39,920 nucleotides of DNA from Taibaiella sp. (GTDB lineage Bacteria; Bacteroidota; Bacteroidia; Chitinophagales; Chitinophagaceae). The stretch is from assembly GCA_021740995.1 (NCBI GenBank), contig JAIOYR010000031.1:1-39920 (forward strand), read 5' to 3'. The first letter of the stretch is position 1. The number at the start of each line of letters is the position of its first letter. Shown here in pieces: positions 9,141-17,736 of this stretch. Under the pieces are notes generated by a model. That model made no database searches and had not been told where the DNA came from. It saw nothing but the letters and a program-made list of their open reading frames with translations. Position numbers and translations under genes: made by a program.

Positions 9141-11081
9141 ATGAAAAAATATTTCTACGTTATTTGTATATTACTATTTGCCGGAAAACCAGCACATGCT
9201 GCCGCAGGCGACACCACATGGGTTCAGGCAAACATTGATACATTGGCATGGTATGGCAACTATGATGCTACTGCCAGCTTTCCTGCCAGTGGCTCTTACA
9301 GAAATATATACATGATATTCACGCTGGGCAAGTATGTGTGCCCGGGCTCCCCTACGTATTGTGGAGATTGGGACTACACCGTTCAAAACTACCTGATGAC
9401 TCCCGGTGGCGATACACTGGAGCTGGGCAGGCTTATCACACCTTACGCCAATGCAGGTGCCCCACGCACACCGTGGGCATGGAAGCAGCGTTACGTCTTT
9501 GAGGTAACAGACTATGCCGCTATGCTCAAAAACATGGCTACAGTGCGTATCCATTATTCCGGATACTCCGGTGGTTTTACGGCCAATGTCAGGTTTGCAT
9601 TTGTACACGGTACACCAGACCGTAATGTTACCGGTTTTCGGCGGTTATGGCGTGGCAGCTACGGATATGGCGGTGGCACGGATATGAGTACAAAATTCAC
9701 CGCTGTACCCGCTGTAGCACCTGATGGCACTAAAACAGCCACACTCAAATTTAATATTACCGGTCATGGTAGTGATAATCTGGGCTGCTGCGAATTTCTT
9801 GAAAAAAACTATCATGTATTCCTTAACGGATCTTCCGTAGCCAGCAAGTCGATATGGCGCGATGATTGTGGCGAAAATCAATTATACCCTCAATCAGGTA
9901 CCTGGGTTTATAACCGCGCTAACTGGTGCCCCGGAAACATTGTCAATTCTAATTTCCATACGCTCCCCGGTATTACATCTGGCTCAAATTTTAATGTAGG
10001 TATGGTTTTCGACGCTTATACCAGCCCCGGCGGCGGCTTAGGCAGCTACACCACTGAAACACACCTTATTTATCATGGTGATTTTAACAAGCTAAAGGAC
10101 GCCTCTATTGAAGATATAATAGCGCCAACCAACCACGAAAACCACTTCAGGGAAAACCCGATTTGCACCAATCCGCTGATAAATATCAAGAACCGTGGTG
10201 CAAACCCAATAAGCCTGATAGAACTGGAATACGGGGTACAAGGCACAGCATTACAAACATATACATGGACCGGAATGCTCAATCCGCTGGAGTCAGCTGA
10301 CGTGGCGCTTCCTGAACTGGCGAATCTGAAAACACTGGCTGGAGACACTACCAAGTACACGTTCGTAGCTCGTATTAAAAATGTAAACGGCAGCAAAGAC
10401 GCAGACACCACTAACAACATTATGAAATCGACATTTGCCACAACGCCCAAATGGGACGGCAAATTCAGAATACAGTTCAGAACCAACAGCAGTGCCCTAG
10501 ATGGCTTTAGTGAATCGAGCTGGAAAATTTATGACCAGAACAATGTGGTAGTGAAGCAGCGTACAAACCTGAATGTAAGCACATTGTACACCGATACAGT
10601 AACACTGCCTACAGGATGCTATAAGCTGGAAGTAAACGACCTGGGTTGCGACGGGCTCAACTGGTGGGCTAGTGTAACGGGTGGTAGTATGCTGGTAAAA
10701 AAATTCGGCGACAATAGTAATCTGCCATTGAACGGATATACCAACTCCGGCACCTATGCACACGATTTTGGCTGCAAGTTCACACAGTATTTTTACACCA
10801 ATACACCTACTGGTGTGTCAGACATTGCAAGTTCCAATCTCTCAATCGAAACATTTCCTAACCCTGCAAAAGATGTGATATTTATAGACGTTGCAGGACA
10901 AAATCAGGTAAATGGTACAATACATATTATTGACGCCATAGGCAGAATAGTAAAAACTATACCTTGCGAAACATCTCATATAGAGATGAACACCAATGGC
11001 ATGTCTACAGGCATATACACTGTCTTGTTTGTAAACGAAGATGGCAACAAATTACAATCAAGGGTTATGGTGTCGAAATAA
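9141..11081 (+). CDS. Secreted PNGase F-like protein with T9SS sorting domain
   Basis: The 646-residue protein has a Sec signal peptide (about 1-21), a two-part PNGase F-like region (about 25-325), a further beta-rich segment (about 340-430), and a C-terminal T9SS type A sorting domain (about 570-646, with FPNPAKD and STGIYTVLF). PNGase F releases N-linked glycans by hydrolysing the glycosyl-asparagine amide bond. Recognisable landmarks of that family are CGDWD (D78 aligns with catalytic Asp60), GCCEF (E218 aligns with Glu206), FVHGTPD, and NRANWCPG (about 258-265). The third family residue, Glu118, aligns by eye with Ser140, so full catalytic equivalence is uncertain. The gene is monocistronic, with a strong terminator after it. 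It could act on glycoproteins or have become a binding protein. Confidence 0.78.
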   Translation: MKKYFYVICILLFAGKPAHAAAGDTTWVQANIDTLAWYGNYDATASFPASGSYRNIYMIFTLGKYVCPGSPTYCGDWDYTVQNYLMTPGGDTLELGRLITPYANAGAPRTPWAWKQRYVFEVTDYAAMLKNMATVRIHYSGYSGGFTANVRFAFVHGTPDRNVTGFRRLWRGSYGYGGGTDMSTKFTAVPAVAPDGTKTATLKFNITGHGSDNLGCCEFLEKNYHVFLNGSSVASKSIWRDDCGENQLYPQSGTWVYNRANWCPGNIVNSNFHTLPGITSGSNFNVGMVFDAYTSPGGGLGSYTTETHLIYHGDFNKLKDASIEDIIAPTNHENHFRENPICTNPLINIKNRGANPISLIELEYGVQGTALQTYTWTGMLNPLESADVALPELANLKTLAGDTTKYTFVARIKNVNGSKDADTTNNIMKSTFATTPKWDGKFRIQFRTNSSALDGFSESSWKIYDQNNVVVKQRTNLNVSTLYTDTVTLPTGCYKLEVNDLGCDGLNWWASVTGGSMLVKKFGDNSNLPLNGYTNSGTYAHDFGCKFTQYFYTNTPTGVSDIASSNLSIETFPNPAKDVIFIDVAGQNQVNGTIHIIDAIGRIVKTIPCETSHIEMNTNGMSTGIYTVLFVNEDGNKLQSRVMVSK

Positions 11082-11177
11082 GCAACAGTGTTGCTGATTG
11101 AAACAGTAATAATCCCTGGTGTTACCCTGAATTAAAGCAATAAAGCAGACTCTGCTATCAGGTCATGAAATACACTC

Positions 11178-11213
11178 TATGCCTGCAATGCAACTGAACG
11201 CATTGCAGGCATA
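11178..11213. terminator. Bidirectional terminator
   Basis: A 14-bp perfect stem (tatgcctgcaatgc at 11178-11191, gcattgcaggcata at 11200-11213) with an 8-nt loop sits between the convergent PNGase F-like and response-regulator genes. The T-run on the plus side is short (atatttctta), so termination strength is uncertain. Confidence 0.65.
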
Positions 11214-11217
11214 TTTC

Positions 11218-11958
11218 TTACCACCCCAGCAGCGACTTTAGCTTTGCCATACCGGTCTTGCTTACCGTTACCTTGGCTCCACACTGCAATAGTGCTATAT
11301 GGCTTTCTTTCTCATAAGGCTCTATGCGCAATAACTGGTTTACCGGCACCAGGTAGGAACGATGCACCCGCACAAACTGTTGTGGATCCAATGTTTGCTC
11401 TATATGCGAGAGGGTGCTTTTTTTCAGATAGTTACCTGCCTTCGTAATTATCCTCACGTAGTCATCATCAGCCTCTATGTAGTGAATATCCTGCGCAGGT
11501 ATTATACGTATCAGTCCATTGTCCTTCACCACTACCCTATGCTGATAACCCTCGTTTATGTTGTTTTCCAGCAGTGGTATTATACCCGGTGTCTGCTTTA
11601 CAGGTGTCAGTTGCAACCACTTTTCTATAGCCTTTTCAAATCGCTCTTTTATTACCGGCTTTAGCAGATAGTCTATTGCATGCGCCTCAAATGCCTTGAG
11701 CGCATACTCATCGAACGCTGTTGTAAAAATCACAGAAGGCTGCTTATCTAGCAACTCCAGCATCTCAAAACCATTGAGCCGGGGCATCTGTATATCCAGA
11801 AACACCAGATCCGGATTGTGTTCCTGTATGGCCTTGAATCCATCAAAACCGTCTCCGCACTCTGCAACAACGGTAAGGGCGCTGCTATGTGGCTGCAGAT
11901 AAGATCTTATAAGTTGTCTTGCCAGCGGTTCATCATCAATCAATATTACTTTGTACAT
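11218..11958 (-). CDS. LytTR-family response regulator
   Basis: The 246-residue regulator has an N-terminal receiver domain (about 1-120) with the phosphoacceptor Asp55 in DLVFLDIQMPR, the DD pair near residue 8 and the KP switch lysine in LLKPVIKERFE. A C-terminal LytTR DNA-binding domain follows (about 140-244), with YIEADDDYVRI, FVRVHRSYLVPV and SKTGMAKLKSLL. Such regulators act with LytS/YehU-type kinases. The gene overlaps the upstream kinase gene by 23 bp, which argues for one transcript and translational coupling. The target genes cannot be deduced from the window. Confidence 0.94.
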   Translation of the reverse strand: MYKVILIDDEPLARQLIRSYLQPHSSALTVVAECGDGFDGFKAIQEHNPDLVFLDIQMPRLNGFEMLELLDKQPSVIFTTAFDEYALKAFEAHAIDYLLKPVIKERFEKAIEKWLQLTPVKQTPGIIPLLENNINEGYQHRVVVKDNGLIRIIPAQDIHYIEADDDYVRIITKAGNYLKKSTLSHIEQTLDPQQFVRVHRSYLVPVNQLLRIEPYEKESHIALLQCGAKVTVSKTGMAKLKSLLGW

Positions 11959-12988
11959 GTTGCTGTGGTATTTTCAGTATGGTAGTAAATTGTTTGCCGT
12001 CGTGATGTGTTTCCAGCAGGTCTGAGCGGGCATATAGCAAATATAGCCTGCGCTGTATACCGGTAAGCCCAAAACCGGTACCTCTCGGTGGCTGCATATC
12101 CGGGTCATATGGATTAGCGATAGACAGCACCAGCATACCCCCTTGCAATGAAATGTGTATATTAATATGCACATTTCCGGTATTGCCGTATAGCCCGAAT
12201 TTTATTGCATTCTCTAATATTGGCTGTAGCAGAAAGGGAGGAATAGTAGCATCGTCCGTATAATCATGTTTAAAATCGATACACAACCTATCACCGAAGC
12301 GCACTGATTCTATAGCCAGATAAGACTGTATATATTTTAGCTCCTCAGCTATAGCTATGGTATCGTCCGACTCACGTCTTACAGAGCTGCGCAGAAAGTC
12401 AGACAACTTACCTACCATATCTTGAGCTTTATCCGGAGCTATCATTATCAGCGCACTGATAGAGTTGAGGCTGTTATACAGAAAATGGGGTTGCAGTTGC
12501 TGACGCAATTTGAAAAGTTCGGCTTCCTTGAGCAATACAGACGCATCTGCCTGCTGCTGAAAACGACTATCGAGCGCAGCAAGGTTTTTACGAAAAGCAC
12601 TGACCGTAGCTACCCAGGTGCAGAATATCCAGATGATTAGAAAACGCACAGGCAAGGTATCAGTTATCCAATCTACATAGTACCGGTGCGCCGGTGTATC
12701 TATCCACCACTTTATTACAAAACATTGGGTAAGTACTGTAACAGCGCTTATAAACAGCGCTACAAACAATGCGTAAAGTGTAATAGCCGCAGTAGTTGGG
12801 TAAGCCTTTATCAGCAATATGATACCCCATATAGATATGGTAAGAATAAGAGTACTGATAAACGCATCTGTAAAAGATGTCTCCCAGTCGAAATGTAACA
12901 CACTGTGCATTATAAATACATGCTTGGCCAATACCAACAGCATCAGCAAGCCAATATACCAGTGTATGTTTTTTCTTAGAGACAGCAA
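11936..12988 (-). CDS. LytS/YehU-type sensor histidine kinase
   Basis: The 350-residue membrane kinase has four hydrophobic segments in its first about 140 residues. A His_kinase-family phosphorylation motif, LQPHFLYNSLNSIS (near 165-180), and an ATPase domain with LLQPILENAIKFG and GTGFGLTGIQRRL follow. There is no separate sensor domain, so any signal must be read by the membrane part. The frame opens with TTG at 12988, only 7 nt below a perfect -7 box; no ATG fits nearby before the first helix, so TTG is the likely start. It is co-transcribed with the overlapping response-regulator gene. Confidence 0.92.
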   Translation of the reverse strand: MLSLRKNIHWYIGLLMLLVLAKHVFIMHSVLHFDWETSFTDAFISTLILTISIWGIILLIKAYPTTAAITLYALFVALFISAVTVLTQCFVIKWWIDTPAHRYYVDWITDTLPVRFLIIWIFCTWVATVSAFRKNLAALDSRFQQQADASVLLKEAELFKLRQQLQPHFLYNSLNSISALIMIAPDKAQDMVGKLSDFLRSSVRRESDDTIAIAEELKYIQSYLAIESVRFGDRLCIDFKHDYTDDATIPPFLLQPILENAIKFGLYGNTGNVHINIHISLQGGMLVLSIANPYDPDMQPPRGTGFGLTGIQRRLYLLYARSDLLETHHDGKQFTTILKIPQQHVQSNID

Positions 12989-12995
12989 TGTGGGT

Positions 12996-13003
12996 CAAAA
13001 ATA
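12996..13003 (-). promoter_or_regulatory. Histidine-kinase operon -7 box
   Basis: On the minus strand TATTTTTG is a perfect TAnnTTTG, ending 7 nt before the TTG start at 12988. This implies a leaderless or nearly leaderless mRNA. A clear -33 element is not seen. Confidence 0.5.
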
Positions 13004-13085
13004 AATGAAATTATTATAGCAGACTGTTTTTAATAGATTGTCATTGCCGGATAATTCAAAATAGAAAGCCGCTTTGGTGGAGATT

Positions 13086-13116
13086 TTTGGCGTATGTTTA
13101 CCTTTCACGAACTTTG
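13086..13116 (+). promoter_or_regulatory. Promoter of the flavoprotein gene
   Basis: TTTG (13086-13089), a 19-bp spacer and GAACTTTG (13109-13116; one mismatch to TAnnTTTG) precede the TTG start at 13123 by 6 nt. Confidence 0.5.
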
Positions 13117-13122
13117 TACTGA

Positions 13123-14346
13123 TTGACTAAGATAGCTATTATAGGTGCAGGTGCAGCCGGGTGCTTTGCTGCGGCAAACATTGCTTACAATAGCGGTTTG
13201 GAAGTAGCCGTATTTGAAAAAACAGGCAAGGTGCTGCAAAAAGTAAAGGTGTCTGGTGGCGGCAGATGCAATGTTACCCACAACTGCTTTGATATTCCCG
13301 AACTAGTCACGCGCTACCCCAGGGGCAAACAGCTGCTGCGTAAATCACTGTATCGTTTCAGCCCGCAGCATACCATAGACTGGTTCCTGCAAAGGGGCGT
13401 GACATTAAAAACAGAGGATGATGGACGCATGTTTCCTGCTACCGACGAGTCGCAGACCATTATCGACTGTATTTGGCAAGAGATGATGCGGCAGAAAGTG
13501 CAGGTATTCTATCACAAGTCAGTGAAGTCTATAGAACGGCAAACCATAGAAGGCAGCCCCCGTTTCATTATCCACTTTGCAGATACTTCTGTCCACGCAG
13601 CTGATAAAATACTGTTAGCAACGGGCGCATTCCCCAAGGCAGAACAATATAAGTGGATAGAACAACTGGGGCATACCATAGAAACACCTGTGCCGTCGTT
13701 GTTTACCTTCAATATACCAAAACATCCGGTTACCGAACTCATGGGCGTGAGTGTACCGGAAGTAACTATAAAAATAGCCGGTACAAAAACAGCACAGCAG
13801 GGCGCATTACTTATTACGCACTGGGGCATGAGTGGACCCGCTGTTCTGAAAACTTCAGCAATTGCTGCAAGAGAGTTGGCTGCGTGTAAGTATGAGTTTA
13901 AAGTGCTCATAAACTGGCTCAATAATATTACCGACAACGACCTGAAAGACGCACTGCTGCAACAACGCAGAGAGCATGGCAAACAATTTGTATTTCACAA
14001 AAACCCATTTGGATTACCTCGCCGGTTGTGGGAGTACCTGATGGAACGCTGCAGCATCACTGAGCTTATGCGCTGGGGCGATATGCCCGCTACAGCTCAG
14101 AACAAACTGACAGAACACCTGCTCCGAGATACTTATAATGTATCAGGCAAAACCACGTTCAAAGAAGAATTTGTGACCTGTGGCGGCGTGCGGGTGTCAG
14201 AGGTAGACCCACAAACAATGGAAAGCCGCAAAGTACCCGGGCTATATTTTGCCGGCGAGTTGCTGGATGTAGATGGCATTACGGGCGGGTACAATTTTCA
14301 GCATGCATGGAGCAGTGGCTATATAGCTGCGGCATCTATGGTATAA
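13123..14346 (+). CDS. HI0933/BaiN-family NAD(P)/FAD-dependent oxidoreductase
   Basis: The 407-residue flavoprotein has an N-terminal FAD-binding Rossmann motif, GAGAAG (8-13), in IAIIGAGAAGCFAA. The family signature KVSGGGRCNVTH follows at about residues 42-53, and the C-terminal FAD motif is GELLDVDGITGGYNFQHAWSSG. It belongs to the HI0933 (YhiN/BaiN) group, whose physiological substrates are mostly unknown, though some members reduce bile-acid intermediates. The frame begins with TTG at 13123, the natural family N-terminus (MTKIAIIGAG), right after a promoter-like element. It is divergent from the histidine-kinase operon. The DUF4286 gene 40 bp downstream has its own promoter. Confidence 0.9.
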   Translation: MTKIAIIGAGAAGCFAAANIAYNSGLEVAVFEKTGKVLQKVKVSGGGRCNVTHNCFDIPELVTRYPRGKQLLRKSLYRFSPQHTIDWFLQRGVTLKTEDDGRMFPATDESQTIIDCIWQEMMRQKVQVFYHKSVKSIERQTIEGSPRFIIHFADTSVHAADKILLATGAFPKAEQYKWIEQLGHTIETPVPSLFTFNIPKHPVTELMGVSVPEVTIKIAGTKTAQQGALLITHWGMSGPAVLKTSAIAARELAACKYEFKVLINWLNNITDNDLKDALLQQRREHGKQFVFHKNPFGLPRRLWEYLMERCSITELMRWGDMPATAQNKLTEHLLRDTYNVSGKTTFKEEFVTCGGVRVSEVDPQTMESRKVPGLYFAGELLDVDGITGGYNFQHAWSSGYIAAASMV

Positions 14347-14349
14347 TGC

Positions 14350-14379
14350 TTTGAGTGGTTTTGTAATTTACTATTTTTG
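14350..14379 (+). promoter_or_regulatory. Promoter of the DUF4286 gene
   Basis: TTTG (14350-14353), an 18-bp spacer and TATTTTTG (14372-14379) lie just upstream. The ATG at 14387 is 7 nt after the -7 box, so a leaderless mRNA is likely. Confidence 0.6.
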
Positions 14380-14386
14380 CATCATC

Positions 14387-14689
14387 ATGATAATCTACAA
14401 CGTTACAATACAGGTGCAGCACAACTCAGCAGAAGAATGGGTGAAGTGGATGCAGGAAGAGCATATAGCCGATGTACTGAGTACCGGCTTATTTACCGAG
14501 TGTCGCCTCTGCCGCATGCTCGAGCAGGATGAGACCGATGGTATTACTTACTCAGCACAATATGTGAGCCCCGGAATAAATGAATACAACACATACATTA
14601 GCGACCATGCACCGCTAATGCGCGAAAAAGGTTTTAAGCGCTTTGGCAATAAATTTATTGCCTTCCGCTCCATAATGGAAACATTGTAA
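14387..14689 (+). CDS. DUF4286 family protein
   Basis: The 100-residue protein, beginning MIIYNVTIQVQ, resembles the small DUF4286 family common in Bacteroidota, which has a ferredoxin-like (dimeric alpha/beta-barrel) look. No catalytic residues can be pointed to and its function is unknown. The frame is open upstream to a TTG at 14351, but the promoter lies in that stretch and the family begins at the ATG at 14387, so the short start is preferred. No partner genes are evident; the neighbours (flavoprotein and HU) each have their own signals. Confidence 0.8.
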   Translation: MIIYNVTIQVQHNSAEEWVKWMQEEHIADVLSTGLFTECRLCRMLEQDETDGITYSAQYVSPGINEYNTYISDHAPLMREKGFKRFGNKFIAFRSIMETL

Positions 14690-14875
14690 AACACATGTAC
14701 CGAAATTGCGGGTTTTCACCATATAGCAAATTTCTTGCCAATATTCTGAAAACCGCTACTGTAGCCATATACAACAGATTATCCAATTTTCATAATTCAC
14801 CCAAAAAATGTGCAGTAAATGTGGGAAACCTGCAACTGGTAAGGCTTTTGTACAAAAAAATATTTTTCAGTAGTA

Positions 14876-14906
14876 TTTGGAAGTGTAATAAAGGTGAGTA
14901 TATTTG
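14876..14906 (+). promoter_or_regulatory. HU gene promoter
   Basis: TTTG (14876-14879), a 19-bp spacer and TATATTTG (14899-14906) form a perfect Bacteroidota consensus promoter. The leader to the ATG at 14951 is about 38 nt, A-rich, without a Shine-Dalgarno motif, as in highly expressed Bacteroidota genes. Confidence 0.8.
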
Positions 14907-14950
14907 TTCTATCCTCAAAAATTATCATTTCACAACAAAAACAAACAGTT

Positions 14951-15232
14951 ATGAACAAAGCTGAATTGATTGACAAAATTTCCAAAGATGCAGGCATTAC
15001 TAAGGTGCAGGCTAATGATGCTCTTGATGCGTTTACAAGTACTGTAGTTACAACTTTGAAAAAAGGTGATCGTGTTACGCTTGTAGGCTTTGGTACTTTC
15101 TCAGTATCTGAGCGTTCAGCACGCAATGGTCGCAACCCACAAACTGGTGCTGTGATAAAAATCAAAGCACGCAAAGTGCCTAAGTTTAAGGCTGGTAAAG
15201 AGTTTGCTACAAAAATCAGCGGCAAGAAATAA
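14951..15232 (+). CDS. HU-family DNA-binding protein
   Basis: The 93-residue protein is a standard HU: an N-terminal helical dimerisation part (MNKAELIDKISKDAGITKVQ), the LVGFGTFSVSERSARNGRNPQTG beta-arm segment with its DNA-intercalating Pro, and a basic C-terminus. It bends and compacts nucleoid DNA as a dimer. The frame is open further upstream, but the consensus promoter and leader place the start at the ATG at 14951, matching the family exactly. A strong terminator follows. Confidence 0.96.
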   Translation: MNKAELIDKISKDAGITKVQANDALDAFTSTVVTTLKKGDRVTLVGFGTFSVSERSARNGRNPQTGAVIKIKARKVPKFKAGKEFATKISGKK

Positions 15233-15250
15233 TCCACTTATTGCTGAACA

Positions 15251-15289
15251 AGATGTAAAAAGGCGCTCCAAAAGCGCCTTTTTACATCT
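15251..15289. terminator. Bidirectional terminator between HU and leucine dehydrogenase genes
   Basis: A 17-bp perfect stem (agatgtaaaaaggcgct at 15251-15267 paired with 15273-15289) has the 5-nt loop ccaaa and internal A5/T5 tracts. It lies between two convergent genes and can serve both. Confidence 0.9.
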
Positions 15290-15304
15290 TCCTAATTCCC
15301 AAAA

Positions 15305-16378
15305 TTATATTCCTACCCGCAAGTGAGCAATATCACTTAAGCGTTTTTCCGCCATGCGCATTGCTGCAAGCTGTGTATGTATTTTTTCTTTTTCTGCAAT
15401 ATCAAATATCTGCAGCGTACGGTCATATATCTTGGCCACTGTATTCATAGCGCGCTCTTTGTTGTATCCGTCTATCTCTATACTAATGTTGATGATACCG
15501 CCTGCATTCACCAGAAAATCCGGAGCATAGAGTATTCCTTTTTCCACCAGCATTGGTCCATGCACATTTTCATCAGCCAGCTGATTGTTGGCGCCACCTG
15601 CTATTACTGGACATTTCATTTTGTTGATGCTCTCTGTATTTACAGTTGCACCCAGTGCACACGGTGCATATATATCAAAATCCATATCAAAGATAGTACT
15701 GCTGTCTACCACCTCTATTTTCGGATATAGTGTCACTACCTGTTTCAGCTTGCTTTCATTAATGTCGCAGGTATATACTTTTGCTTCCTCTGCTACCAGA
15801 TACCCCATCAGGTACTGCCCTACATTTCCCGCACCCTGCACCAATACTTTTTTGCCGGTCAGGCTATCGCTTCCAAATGCCTTTTTTGCCGAAGCCTTCA
15901 TGCCCATGTATACACCGTATGCAGTAACAGGAGAAGGGTCGCCGCTACCACCACTATATTCTGGTTTGCCGGTTACAAACTTTGTCTCCATGCCTATATA
16001 CTCCATATCTCCCTTGGATGTGTTTACATCTTCCGCAGTGATGTACTTTCCGTTCAGGCTATTTACAAACTTTCCATATCTGCGCCAGTAAGGTTCAGAT
16101 TTCAGCTTTGCAGCATCTCCTATCAACACAGCTTTACCACCTCCCAGGTTCAGTCCGCTGATTGCCGATTTATACGTCATACCTCTGCTTAGGCGAAGCG
16201 CATCTATCAGCGCTTCCTCATGCGTATTGTAATTCCATAGGCGTGTACCTCCCAATGAAGGCCCCAACGTAGTGTTATGTATAGCAATAATGGCATTTAG
16301 CCCGGTATGCGGATCCTGACAGAAAACTACCTGCTCATGACCCATCTGCTGCATTAATTCGAGAGTTGATGACTGCAT
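15305..16378 (-). CDS. Leucine dehydrogenase (Glu/Leu/Phe/Val dehydrogenase family)
   Basis: The 357-residue protein catalyses reversible NAD-dependent oxidative deamination of branched-chain amino acids, with leucine dehydrogenase the best match. The N-terminal catalytic domain has LGPSLGGTR, K70 in MTYK, and the catalytic K82 in SGLNLGGGKAVLIG. AEDVNTSKGDM carries the conserved Asp. The C-terminal Rossmann domain starts with VLVQGAGNVGQYL (about 184). Its length (about 350-365 in the family) distinguishes it from longer glutamate dehydrogenases. It links leucine, isoleucine and valine catabolism or branched fatty-acid precursor supply to 2-oxo acids. The ATG at 16378 has a perfect -7 box 36 nt upstream. 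Phenylalanine or valine preference cannot be excluded. Confidence 0.9.
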   Translation of the reverse strand: MQSSTLELMQQMGHEQVVFCQDPHTGLNAIIAIHNTTLGPSLGGTRLWNYNTHEEALIDALRLSRGMTYKSAISGLNLGGGKAVLIGDAAKLKSEPYWRRYGKFVNSLNGKYITAEDVNTSKGDMEYIGMETKFVTGKPEYSGGSGDPSPVTAYGVYMGMKASAKKAFGSDSLTGKKVLVQGAGNVGQYLMGYLVAEEAKVYTCDINESKLKQVVTLYPKIEVVDSSTIFDMDFDIYAPCALGATVNTESINKMKCPVIAGGANNQLADENVHGPMLVEKGILYAPDFLVNAGGIINISIEIDGYNKERAMNTVAKIYDRTLQIFDIAEKEKIHTQLAAMRMAEKRLSDIAHLRVGI

Positions 16379-16414
16379 ATTTATCTAATGAAGTGTGTAT
16401 TTAAAATGTATATG

Positions 16415-16422
16415 CAAACCTA
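16415..16422 (-). promoter_or_regulatory. Leucine dehydrogenase -7 box
   Basis: On the minus strand TAGGTTTG matches TAnnTTTG exactly, 36 nt upstream of the ATG at 16378. No clear -33 element is visible. Confidence 0.55.
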
Positions 16423-16482
16423 AGAAAATAGTTTTAAGAAAAGTAGAAAGTTATTGGCTTAACGCAGAAACTCAATGCGATA

Positions 16483-17105
16483 AGCTTCATCACCACCGTG
16501 GCAGGAAAAGATACCATGGGTTTCTCCGGAAATGGTGGTCCGGCAACAGCAGCCAAACTGAACAAACCGGTAAATGTGAAGATGGATAGGGCAAACAATC
16601 TATACATTACGGATTTGGGCAACAACCGCATCAGAAAGGTAAGTGCATCGGGTATCATTACCACCAAAGCGGGCGTAACCGCCGTAGGCTCAGGAGGAGA
16701 TGGAGGTCCTGCCACTGCAGCATCCTTCAACTTCCCGAGCGATGTGGTGCTCGATACCGCCGGCAATATTTATACAATATTTATATAGCTGACCCCGGCA
16801 ACAACCGCATTCGCAAAATCCAGATATCGACTACTGGTGCTCAGATCATCAAAACACAAAACGCTGCACTGTATTTGTTCCCCAATCCTGCCTCCGGCTC
16901 CCTTAACATAGAACTGCCCTTAGCAACTGAAAACGTACTATTAACAATAGAGAATGTAACAGGCCGCATAGTAGCTACCAAAAGCATCAGTACTAAAACC
17001 AGCAAAGTCCATTACCCTATTCCAAACATCTTAACCGGTATCTATATAGTAAAAGCATTTACTGAAAGTGCATTTTATAGTGGCAAACTGGAAGTAAACA
17101 AATAG
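16483..17105 (+). pseudogene. Broken NHL-repeat T9SS protein
   Basis: The remnant encodes about two NHL beta-propeller repeats (FITTVAGKDTMGFSGNGG, LYITDLGNNRIRKVSASG, a second GGDGGPATAASFN unit) followed, in another frame, by IADPGNNRIRK and a complete T9SS type A sorting domain (LFPNPASGSLN ... LTGIYIVKAF ... LEVNK). The 5' part with signal peptide and further repeats is missing; an in-frame stop lies at 16444-16446. The frame is broken by an 11-bp tandem duplication (aatatttatac at 16765-16775, aatatttatat at 16776-16786), which brings in TAG at 16786-16788. Taking out one copy restores the family sequence GNIYIADPGNNR exactly. It resembles the intact gene at 26826-29357 and is probably a decayed paralogue. 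Confidence 0.8.
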
Positions 17106-17207
17106 AATACAGGCACATATTTTACATAGCCGAATCCCTCTGGTCCTCCTGTCTGAAAAACAGATTGAAAACAGGGGGGCGATTCCACTTTGTATAATAG
17201 TTATTGC

Positions 17208-17241
17208 TTTGAAAAATTTCAATAAAAATGGCGCACTTTTG
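17208..17241 (+). promoter_or_regulatory. Probable promoter of the SnoaL-like gene
   Basis: TTTG (17208-17211), a 22-bp spacer and CACTTTTG (17234-17241; one mismatch to TAnnTTTG) precede the ATG at 17263 by 21 nt. Confidence 0.45.
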
Positions 17242-17262
17242 CATTTGAAAAAACTAAGAGTA

Positions 17263-17736
17263 ATGGATACTAATCAGGATACCCAAACTCCCATTCTGGC
17301 GCTATACCAGCAATTGCTGCAGCAGTGGAACAAACGTAATGCCGCAGGCATGACAGCACTATTTGCCACCAATGGAAGCCTTATAGGTTTTGATGGCAGC
17401 CAGCTCAATGGGCAAAAAGAAATCTATGCAGTGCTCGATGAAATATTTGCCAATTTCCCTACTGCCGCCTACATATCTATCATAAAAGAAGTACGTCTAC
17501 TGTCAGACACTTCTGCGTTACTCTTTGCTGTGGTAGGTATGGTGGCACAGGGTCAGTCTGATATAAGCCCGGAAGTAAATGCTGTACAAACCATGACAGC
17601 AATGATGGAAGACGGTAAATGGCGCATAGCATTGTTTCAAAATACACCTGCAGCTTTCCATGGCCGCCCGGAACTAAGCGAACAATTGTCAGCCGACCTT
17701 CGCCACGCACTACAGCAATCTGTGACACAAAATTAA
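17263..17736 (+). CDS. SnoaL-like / SgcJ-EcaC-type protein (NTF2 fold)
   Basis: The 157-residue protein has the pattern of the SgcJ/EcaC (DUF4440/SnoaL-like) group of the NTF2-like fold: a helical start (ILALYQQLLQQWNKRNAAGMTALFATNGSLIGFDG), then QLNGQKEIYAVLDEIF, then the beta-sheet part ending in MTAMMEDGKWRIALFQNTPAAF. Family members are small cytoplasmic proteins, some of them enzymes, but most have no known substrate. The upstream frame is open to a TTG at 17209, which falls in the promoter; the ATG at 17263 fits the family. The neighbours give no clue to the pathway. Confidence 0.8.
   Translation: MDTNQDTQTPILALYQQLLQQWNKRNAAGMTALFATNGSLIGFDGSQLNGQKEIYAVLDEIFANFPTAAYISIIKEVRLLSDTSALLFAVVGMVAQGQSDISPEVNAVQTMTAMMEDGKWRIALFQNTPAAFHGRPELSEQLSADLRHALQQSVTQN

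Noticed and set aside
14695-14964. 89-codon plus-strand frame between DUF4286 and HU genes
   Set aside because: It covers the HU promoter and start in another frame, has atypical codon use and no recognisable family.
17110-17180. Possible tRNA-like 3' end (cgaatccctctgg) after the broken NHL gene
   Set aside because: No matching acceptor, D or anticodon arms could be drawn upstream.
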